From the NCBI GenBank assembly GCA_027443745.1, contig DAIAZB010000730.1, positions 1 through 5,271 of the forward strand: 5,271 nucleotides of DNA. The letters are read 5' to 3'. Numbering within the stretch: the stretch's first letter is position 1; each line of letters opens with the position of its first letter. This document shows, in pieces, positions 1-5,271 of the stretch. A program made the translations under genes and the position numbers. A model generated the notes under the pieces. The model saw nothing but the letters and a program-made list of their open reading frames with translations. It made no database searches and had not been told where the DNA came from. The DNA comes from Thiomonas sp. Lineage in GTDB: Bacteria > Pseudomonadota > Gammaproteobacteria > Burkholderiales > Burkholderiaceae.

Positions 1-2266
1 TCTGAGCCAGAACAACTGGCCGCCGCTCGGCAGTGCAGCAGGGCAAGGCTATGGTGTGAACGCGGCTTTCTACGGCATTGCCGGCAACAGCACCTATGGC
101 ATCAACAATGACAGCGGCAACCTGCCTAGCGGGCAGGCACTAGGCGCCCTGGACACGAGCAACACCAACGACCAGGCGCTGAAGGACACCATCGCCGCTA
201 TCCAGACGCTGAACAAGAAGGGCATCAAGACCTACGTCGTCGGCCTGGGCGCCGGGGTGGACTCCACCGCCAATCCTGCGGCCTACCTCGCGCTGAACGC
301 CATGGCCATCGCCGGCGGCACTGGACAGGAATACCCGGCCAACAATGTGACCGCCTTCAAGACTGCGCTGAGCAGCATCGCTGGACAGATCTTCAGCAGC
401 ATCGCGGTCTCGGCCCCGGTCGCGCCGACCAGCATCACTGGTGGTTCGCTGATCTATACCGCGACCAGTGACAACAACCCGGGGGCAATTGCCGGACACA
501 TCCAAGCCTTTGGCACGGTCGCGCTGCCCAGTTCCAGCGCAAGCGCGCCGGCTGGCACAGCCAGTGGCCCAGCCGTGTGGGATGCCGGTGACAACACGCA
601 CATGCCAGCAGCCACGCGAAAAACGGCGCTATACAGCACGACGGGGACGGCCTTCGGATCCGGGGTGGGTTCGGGCACCATCGACACGCTGCAGAACATC
701 GGCAACAACAGCAGCAGTCCGAACTACAGTCCCTCTGCCTTCGCTTTATCGGCCACAACCTGTGTGCCCAATGTGCCCACCATTCTGGCGTACACCTTCG
801 ATCCCTCCTTCAACACAGCGGGGGACACCACCAATGCATCCAGCCTCGGCTTTCCGGCCGGAGTGAATGGTTGTTCGTATCTGGCAGGCCGGCAGCTCAA
901 CTGGTTGCTCGGCAGCCTGAGCCCGAACGACCATGTGCAATACCTTGGCCCACCGGGCAATGCGAACTTGCTCGGCATCGGCGGTTACGTGACCTTCGCC
1001 CGCAATAATGCTGGACGCGAGAAGGTCGTGCTGTTCACCAGCAATGACGGTTTTCTCTATGCGGTGGATGCCACCACCGGCAAACTGGTCTGGGGTTGGA
1101 TGCCGAGGTCGTTCCTGGCCAATTTGCAGAACTACACCAGTTTTCAGACCGGCCAATATTTCGATGGCTCCTTCCTCACCACTGACGCGGCAGACACCGC
1201 ATCCAACCCGCAATCTGCAGACTGGGCCACCTACGTGGTGGGCACGGCTGGCAGTGGGAGCTATCACTACGCGCTGAAACTGAGCAGCAACACCAGTTCC
1301 TCGGCGACGACACCGCCGGCTCCTACGGCGCAAACCTGGGGGGTAAATGTTGCAGGTGGCATTTCACCGCAGGAGCAGGCGCCGATCATTGTCACTGTGG
1401 GCGGCGTGCAGTACGCCGTGTTCGTGGTCAACACGACCACAGGCAGCGGCAGCACAGCATTAACCCAAAGCACCCTGTACGAAGTAAACGTGGCAACCGG
1501 GCAACCAGCCACCGGCACGGCGTTGTCGTCTTCACTCCCGGCACTACCTTCAGGCACCTTTGTCAACAGTTCCCTGACCTATGTTCCGACGACCGACACG
1601 CTCTTTTTCGGTGACAACAACGGCGGCTTGTGGAGCTTGAACATCTCGGGCACGGCATCAATCGATGCCAGCGGTGCCACGCAAGTGGCAACGACCAACC
1701 CGGCGGCAGCCATCAACTACGTGGGTTACACCGAGATCAACGGTTTGCCCTATGTCTGGGCGGCAACTGCCAGCGAAATCACCACGTTTGCCTTGTCGGG
1801 CGGCAGTTCCAGCATCCTCTGGGCCAGTAGCAGCACGAGCGGCTATCAACCGGACAGCAGCGGCACTTTGACGAGCGTCCCTTCAACGACTGTCATGCCC
1901 TTGCAAAGTGGTGGACTGATCTCCGCCGCCCCGGTGCTGGTGAACGGTGTGCTGGTCGTGCCGGTGTATGTGCCGCCTGGGGGCAGCATCTGCGGAGCGG
2001 GAACTGGCTACTACGATTTGTTCGACCTTCTGAGCGGTGGTCTGCCCAAGATCACCATTACCTACAAGAACAACGCCATCACCAGCGGTGTCATCGCGCT
2101 CGGCACCGGGATTCCACTGTCTCCAGCGGTTTATGTCACCCCGACCGGAACCGTAATTTACCCAGGCAGCAGTACGCCACCCAACACAACGACACCAAAC
2201 GCCATCAGCCCGATTCAATTCGGCGGCAATGTGATGAACAAGCCCATCGCCTGGCGGCAGTATTGA
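1..2266 (+). CDS. pilY1: PilY1/PilC-like type IV pilus tip adhesin and biogenesis protein, C-terminal ~754 residues (5' end outside window)
   Basis: The frame is open from base 2 to tandem stops TGA-TGA at 2264-2269. No start is visible: the in-frame GTG at 56 lies inside a domain, so the gene begins upstream. Numbering residues from that GTG: 40-115 look like the end of a von Willebrand A domain (KKGIKTYVVGLG, LNAMAIAGGTG, then a helix ending QIFSSIAV). Residues 141-195 match the PilY1 linker (GHIQAFG, AVWDAGDN). Residues 320-590 are the PilC-type beta-propeller (PF05567 family), with VVLFTSNDGFLYAVDATTG, a WMPRSFL segment, YFDGS and GDNNGGLWSLNIS. Residues 615-660 hold LQSGG...AAPVLVNG and CGAGTGYYDLFDLLSGG. 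The protein ends IAWRQY, like the usual SWR-type PilY1 terminus. Known PilY1 proteins are secreted, sit at the pilus tip with minor pilins, and act in adhesion, surface sensing and opposing PilT retraction. Those roles are inferred here by family. The aspartate-rich calcium loop expected before GDNNGG is not seen. Ser, Thr, Asn and Gly are abundant, and base composition is less GC-rich than putA. Confidence 0.86.
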   Translation, partial: LSQNNWPPLGSAAGQGYGVNAAFYGIAGNSTYGINNDSGNLPSGQALGALDTSNTNDQALKDTIAAIQTLNKKGIKTYVVGLGAGVDSTANPAAYLALNAMAIAGGTGQEYPANNVTAFKTALSSIAGQIFSSIAVSAPVAPTSITGGSLIYTATSDNNPGAIAGHIQAFGTVALPSSSASAPAGTASGPAVWDAGDNTHMPAATRKTALYSTTGTAFGSGVGSGTIDTLQNIGNNSSSPNYSPSAFALSATTCVPNVPTILAYTFDPSFNTAGDTTNASSLGFPAGVNGCSYLAGRQLNWLLGSLSPNDHVQYLGPPGNANLLGIGGYVTFARNNAGREKVVLFTSNDGFLYAVDATTGKLVWGWMPRSFLANLQNYTSFQTGQYFDGSFLTTDAADTASNPQSADWATYVVGTAGSGSYHYALKLSSNTSSSATTPPAPTAQTWGVNVAGGISPQEQAPIIVTVGGVQYAVFVVNTTTGSGSTALTQSTLYEVNVATGQPATGTALSSSLPALPSGTFVNSSLTYVPTTDTLFFGDNNGGLWSLNISGTASIDASGATQVATTNPAAAINYVGYTEINGLPYVWAATASEITTFALSGGSSSILWASSSTSGYQPDSSGTLTSVPSTTVMPLQSGGLISAAPVLVNGVLVVPVYVPPGGSICGAGTGYYDLFDLLSGGLPKITITYKNNAITSGVIALGTGIPLSPAVYVTPTGTVIYPGSSTPPNTTTPNAISPIQFGGNVMNKPIAWRQY

Positions 2267-2280
2267 TGACGTTGTTCGGT

Positions 2281-2320
2281 CGGCGCCTCCCTGGATTTCC
2301 CCTGCGCAGGGAGGTGCCGG
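2281..2320 (+). terminator. Stem-loop between convergent pilY1 and putA, possible terminator
   Basis: Bases 2281-2293 (CGGCGCCTCCCTG) pair with 2307-2319 (CAGGGAGGTGCCG), giving a 13-bp stem with one G-U wobble (2285/2315) and a 13-base loop. The stem starts 15 bases after the pilY1 stop and ends 12 bases before the putA stop. In plus-strand RNA the wobble pairs. In minus-strand RNA the same position becomes a C-A mismatch, so the structure suits the pilY1 transcript better. Neither side has a run of T, so it is not a textbook intrinsic terminator. It could instead be a bidirectional barrier or a 3' mRNA-stabilising hairpin. Confidence 0.45.
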
Positions 2321-2330
2321 GGCAGCAGCC

Positions 2331-5271
2331 TCACACCGCCGCCTGCGCCAGCAGGGCCGCGTTGCCGCCAGCGGCCGCGGTGTTGATGGTGAGGGTTTGT
2401 TCGCTGCAAAAGCGCAGCAGGTAGTGCGGGCCGCCGGCCTTGGGGCCGGTGCCTGAAAGGCCTTCGCCGCCGAAGGGCTGCACGCCGACGACGGCGCCGA
2501 TCATGTTGCGGTTGACGTAGACGTTGCCGCAGCGGGCGCGTTGGGCGATGCGCTGGGCGCGGCCGTCGATGCGCGTCTGCACGCCCAGCGTGAGACCGTA
2601 GCCGAGGGCGTTGATGGCGTCGATCAGGGCATCGAGTTCACCCGCTTTCCAGCGCACCACCTGCAGCACCGGGCCGAAGATTTCGTCGCGGGCCTTGGCC
2701 ACATCGGCCACGCCGCCGATGGCGAACAGGCTGGGGGCGATGAAGTGCAACGTTCGGTCCGCAGGCTGCGCGCCGGGGAGCAGCGCGATCTCGGGGATAC
2801 GCAACGCGAGTGCGGCGCGTGCCGCGCTGGCAAGGTCCCCACCCCAACCCTCCCCACCCGTGGGGAGGGGGCCAAGCTGCCCGCTCGCCACGCCAGCGTC
2901 CTTGGCGCCGGCCTGCTCGGCCATGACAGTGGAATGCGAGCGCTTTTGCTCCTCTCCCACCCCATGAGAGAGGTTGGGAGGGGCATTCCTTGTTTCGCCG
3001 GGCGCTGTTCTCTCCTCCCCCATCCCATGGGGGAGGTTGGAAGGGGGAGCCGGCCGAGCAGCGTCGAGCATCGCCGCCGGCCAGGGCGTGCGCGCCAGCA
3101 GTGTGGCGTCACGCTGCAGACGTTCGGTTTGGGCGCGCAAACCGTGCCAGGCTTCGGCGTCGATCACCGATGGCACGTCGGTGGCGAAGTCGCTGGCTTC
3201 GCCAAGGCGCAGTTCCTGCATGGCGCCAGCCAGCATGGCGAGCATGGCATCGGCCACGTCGTCCTGCACGCACAGCAGGCGCAGCGCCGAGCAGCGCTGG
3301 CCGGCGGAGCGGAAGGCGGAGCTGACCGCGGCGTCCACCACCTGCTCGGGCAGGGCGGTGGAATCGACGATCATGGCGTTGACACCGCCGGTTTCGGCGA
3401 TCAGCGGCGCAATGGGACCGTCTTTCGCGGCCAGGGTGCGGTTGATGTGGCGCGCGACCGCGGTGGAGCCGGTGAAGGCCACGCCGGCGGCGAGCGGGTG
3501 CGCGACGAGCGCCGCGCCCACGGTTTCGCCGGGACCGTGGAGCAAGGCGAGCACCTGGGACGGCAACCCGGCCTCGTGCAGCAGGGCGACGAAAGCCTGC
3601 GCGGTGGCCGGCGTCTGCTCGGCGGGCTTGGCCGCCACACAGTTGCCGGCCACCAGTGCCGCCAGCACCTGCCCGGCGAAGATGGCGAGCGGAAAGTTCC
3701 ACGGGCTGATGCAGACGAAGACGCCGCGCCCGCTGCTGCGCAGGGCGTTGCGCTCGCCGGTGGGACCGGGCAGGTTCTGCTCGGCCAGCAGGTGGCGGGC
3801 CTGCAGGGCGTAGTAGCGGCAGAAGTCGGCGGCCTCGCGCACCTCCGACAGGGCGTCGCCCAGGGTCTTGTGGGCTTCGCGCTGCATCAAGGCGATGAAG
3901 GCGTCGCGGCGCTGCTCCAGCCGATCGGCGGCGCGCAGCAAGATGGCGCAGCGCTCGGACAGTGGCGTGGCATTCCATGCGGGCCAGGCGGCGTGCAGCC
4001 TGCGCATGGCGGACTCGACCGTCGCCGCACCGGCCTCGGCCACGGCGGGCAGGGGCAAGGCGCGCGCGGCGGCCAGGACGGGCTCGCGCGCCGGGGCGTC
4101 GGCCACGTCGAAACCGAGCGGGTTGGGGCGCGGCTCGCCATGCAGCAAGCCGTAGAGGTTGCGCGGAGCGGGCAGCGTGCTGCGGTCGGCCAGCCACAGC
4201 GGGTCGTGCAACAGCTCTTGCGCGGGCACGGAGGTGTCGGCCAGTAGGTGGACGAACGAGGAGTTGGCGCCGTTTTCCAGCAGGCGGCGCACCAGGTAGG
4301 CGAGCAGGTCGCGGTGTTCACCCACCGGGGCGTAAACGCGGCAACGCAGCGCCTTGTTGTTCAGCACCTCGCGGTAGATGCCCTCGCCCATGCCGTGCAG
4401 GCGCTGCAGTTCGAAACGCGCCGTGGGCCGCTGCGCCGCCAGATGCAGCACAGCGGCAATGGTGCCGGCGTTGTGGGTGGCGAACTGGGGGTAGATGGCC
4501 GCGCCACCGGCATCGGGCGCATCGTTGGCCACGGCTGCATCGAGCATGATGCGGGCGCAGGCCAGATAGCTGGCATCGGTGTGGTGCTTGTGGCTGAACA
4601 CCGGATAGCCGGCCAGGCCGAGCTCCTGGGCGCGCTTGATTTCGGCGTCCCAGTACGCGCCTTTCACCAACCGCACCATGAAGCGCATGCGGTGGCGCCG
4701 GGCGATGGCGATCACGGCCGATACGGCCTCGGGCGCGCGCGTCTGGTAGGCCTGCACCGCCAGGCCGAGGCCACCCCAGGCGGCGGTGCCCGGCTCGGCG
4801 GCGAGGCGGGCAGCGAGGGCGTCGAGCAGGTCGAGCTGCAACTCCAGGCGCTCGCTCTCCTCGGCGTCGAGGGTGAAATTCACGTCCGCCGCGGCGGCCT
4901 CGCGCGCCAGTTGTTCCACCAGCGGCAGCAACTCCGTGAACACGCGCTCGCGCTGCGCCTCCTCGAAACGCGGATGCAGCGCCGACAGCTTGATGGACAT
5001 GCCATCGCGCAACTCGGGGCCGCCCGGCGTGCGCTGCTGCGCCAGCGCCGCCAGCGTGGCGCGGTAGGAAGCGGCGTAGCGCGCGGCGTCGTCAGCCGTG
5101 CGGGCGCCCTCGCCCAGCATGTCGTAGGAGAAGGTGAGGTTGGGCTGCTCGCGCCGCATGGCCTGGGCGCGCTTGGCCGCAAGCTGCAGGTTTTCGCCCA
5201 GCACGAACTGCTTGCCGAGCAAGGCGATGGCGCGCACCGCCGCCGCCACCACGGTGCCCGCGCCCAGGCGG
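2331..5271 (-). CDS. putA: Bifunctional proline dehydrogenase / L-glutamate gamma-semialdehyde (P5C) dehydrogenase PutA, N-terminus outside window
   Basis: PutA oxidises proline to 1-pyrroline-5-carboxylate with FAD, then P5C/glutamate semialdehyde to glutamate with NAD+. The frame is open to the right edge, so the start is not visible; numbering is from the in-frame GTG at 5252. Residues 1-350 are the proline dehydrogenase barrel: SYDMLGE, SIKLSALHPR (K88), LDAEESERLEL (D129), RLVKGAYWDAEIKRAQ, QFATHNAGT, LHGMGE, then Y307 and R322/R323 in YLVRRLLENGAN. These match substrate-site residues K329, D370, Y540, R555 and R556 of E. coli PutA, with identical spacing for K to D and Y to RR. Residues 411-950 are the aldehyde dehydrogenase: SPWNFP (516-521), AAKPAEQTP, FTGSTAVAR, AETGG (E620), GQRCSA (catalytic C654), EIFGPV (E857), FGGEGLSGTGPKAGGP. 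The protein ends soon after, with NTAAAGGNA, so it lacks the extra C-terminal domain of long PutAs and resembles short, bifunctional forms. Whether an N-terminal ribbon-helix-helix DNA-binding domain exists cannot be seen. Residues about 727-832 are an unusual insertion carrying palindromic repeats. All visible catalytic motifs are intact, so I call it a gene, not a pseudogene. Confidence 0.96.
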   Translation of the reverse strand, partial: RLGAGTVVAAAVRAIALLGKQFVLGENLQLAAKRAQAMRREQPNLTFSYDMLGEGARTADDAARYAASYRATLAALAQQRTPGGPELRDGMSIKLSALHPRFEEAQRERVFTELLPLVEQLAREAAAADVNFTLDAEESERLELQLDLLDALAARLAAEPGTAAWGGLGLAVQAYQTRAPEAVSAVIAIARRHRMRFMVRLVKGAYWDAEIKRAQELGLAGYPVFSHKHHTDASYLACARIMLDAAVANDAPDAGGAAIYPQFATHNAGTIAAVLHLAAQRPTARFELQRLHGMGEGIYREVLNNKALRCRVYAPVGEHRDLLAYLVRRLLENGANSSFVHLLADTSVPAQELLHDPLWLADRSTLPAPRNLYGLLHGEPRPNPLGFDVADAPAREPVLAAARALPLPAVAEAGAATVESAMRRLHAAWPAWNATPLSERCAILLRAADRLEQRRDAFIALMQREAHKTLGDALSEVREAADFCRYYALQARHLLAEQNLPGPTGERNALRSSGRGVFVCISPWNFPLAIFAGQVLAALVAGNCVAAKPAEQTPATAQAFVALLHEAGLPSQVLALLHGPGETVGAALVAHPLAAGVAFTGSTAVARHINRTLAAKDGPIAPLIAETGGVNAMIVDSTALPEQVVDAAVSSAFRSAGQRCSALRLLCVQDDVADAMLAMLAGAMQELRLGEASDFATDVPSVIDAEAWHGLRAQTERLQRDATLLARTPWPAAMLDAARPAPPSNLPHGMGEERTAPGETRNAPPNLSHGVGEEQKRSHSTVMAEQAGAKDAGVASGQLGPLPTGGEGWGGDLASAARAALALRIPEIALLPGAQPADRTLHFIAPSLFAIGGVADVAKARDEIFGPVLQVVRWKAGELDALIDAINALGYGLTLGVQTRIDGRAQRIAQRARCGNVYVNRNMIGAVVGVQPFGGEGLSGTGPKAGGPHYLLRFCSEQTLTINTAAAGGNAALLAQAAV
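2836..2871 (-). repeat. Palindromic repeat copy 1 (inverted orientation)
   Basis: The arms CCCTCCCCAC (2848-2857) and GTGGGGAGGG (2860-2869) are perfectly complementary over 10 bp around a 2-base loop. Read on the minus strand, the hairpin is followed by TTGGGGTGGGG, matching the stem-then-TTGG layout of copies 2 and 3 on the plus strand. It encodes putA residues about 795-806 (PLPTGGEGWGGD). Confidence 0.8.
2951..2983 (+). repeat. Palindromic repeat copy 2
   Basis: CCTCTCCCAC (2951-2960) and ATGAGAGAGG (2964-2973) form an imperfect hairpin, 8 of 10 positions paired with a CCC loop, followed by TTGGGAGGGG. It matches copy 3 at 28 of 33 positions in direct orientation. On the minus strand it encodes putA residues 757-768, including PPNLSHGVGE. 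Confidence 0.8.
3014..3047 (+). repeat. Palindromic repeat copy 3
   Basis: CCTCCCCCAT (3014-3023) and ATGGGGGAGG (3027-3036) form a perfect 10-bp stem around a CCC loop, followed by TTGGAAGGGGG. It is a direct repeat of copy 2, starting 63 bases away, and is inverted relative to copy 1. On the minus strand it encodes putA residues 736-747, including PPSNLPHGMGEE. Confidence 0.8.

Larger units (their letters stand above)
2836..3047. mobile_element. Palindromic-repeat element inserted in frame in the P5C dehydrogenase part of putA (REPIN/MITE-like)
   Basis: This segment holds three copies of one GC-rich hairpin repeat. The left copy is inverted relative to the two right copies, and the TTGG tails point outward. 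It is translated within putA as residues about 736-806, containing NLPHGMGEE, NLSHGVGEE and LPTGGEGWGG, which look nothing like aldehyde dehydrogenase. C654 and E857 are 203 residues apart, against about 100 in E. coli PutA as I recall it. The extra sequence may therefore extend to roughly 2757-3074, and its exact borders cannot be fixed without an uninterrupted homologue. It encodes no transposase. A non-autonomous REP-doublet or MITE origin is an inference from the architecture. Alternatives are local expansion of a loop by slippage, or an assembly error. Confidence 0.7.

Noticed and set aside
56..58. GTG as the start of the pilus gene
   Set aside because: The frame is open upstream to the window edge, and the codon lies within or before the von Willebrand A domain remnant, whose N-terminal half is missing. 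The true start is outside.
140..758. Minus-strand frames opposite pilY1
   Set aside because: They overlap the clearly recognisable PilY1 frame, lack domain features, and fit antisense shadows.
2836..3047. CRISPR array
   Set aside because: There are only three divergent copies in mixed orientation, spacers are unequal (30 and 79 bases), and the segment lies inside a continuous coding frame.
3109..4197. 362-codon minus-strand frame within putA
   Set aside because: It is an Arg/Ala/Pro-rich out-of-frame shadow of the PutA aldehyde dehydrogenase coding sequence, with no conserved motif.
2541..4247. Long plus-strand open frame (568 codons) opposite putA
   Set aside because: It is a GC-rich antisense shadow of putA. 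Its translation is a Gly/Arg/Gln/His-rich sequence with no recognisable domain, while the opposite strand carries all PutA motifs.
2331..5271. putA as a pseudogene broken by the insertion
   Set aside because: The reading frame is continuous through the insertion, and the catalytic Cys, Glu, nucleotide-binding and proline-binding residues are present on both sides.

Overview
The window is high-GC DNA with two convergent, edge-truncated protein genes and a 64-base gap between them. It fits a GC-rich proteobacterium, probably beta or gamma. The reasons are a PilY1-type type IV pilus protein, a bifunctional PutA, strong G/C preference at third codon positions in putA, and GC-rich palindromic repeats. 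I cannot name the genus.

Layout: (1) Bases 1-2266, plus strand, hold the C-terminal about 754 residues of a PilY1/PilC-like type IV pilus tip adhesin and biogenesis factor. The end of a von Willebrand A domain is visible, then the PilC beta-propeller and the usual C-terminal tail. The N-terminus lies left of the window. (2) Bases 2267-2330 are a short intergenic spacer largely filled by a stem-loop that may terminate pilY1. (3) Bases 2331-5271, minus strand, hold about 979 residues of PutA, the proline-catabolic fusion of proline dehydrogenase and 1-pyrroline-5-carboxylate dehydrogenase. Its N-terminus lies right of the window.

The most notable structure is inside putA. Between the catalytic cysteine and the EIFGPV motif of the aldehyde dehydrogenase half, the reading frame carries about 100 residues more than the family normally has. 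This segment contains three related GC-rich palindromic repeats of about 33-36 bp, two in one orientation and one inverted. It looks like a REPIN-like or MITE-like element inserted in frame into a conserved enzyme gene without breaking it, comparable in kind to the palindromic elements known inside Rickettsia genes.

The two genes have no evident functional link: one serves pilus assembly, adhesion and motility, the other proline oxidation. No RNA gene, CRISPR array or complete insertion sequence was seen, and both promoters lie outside the window.
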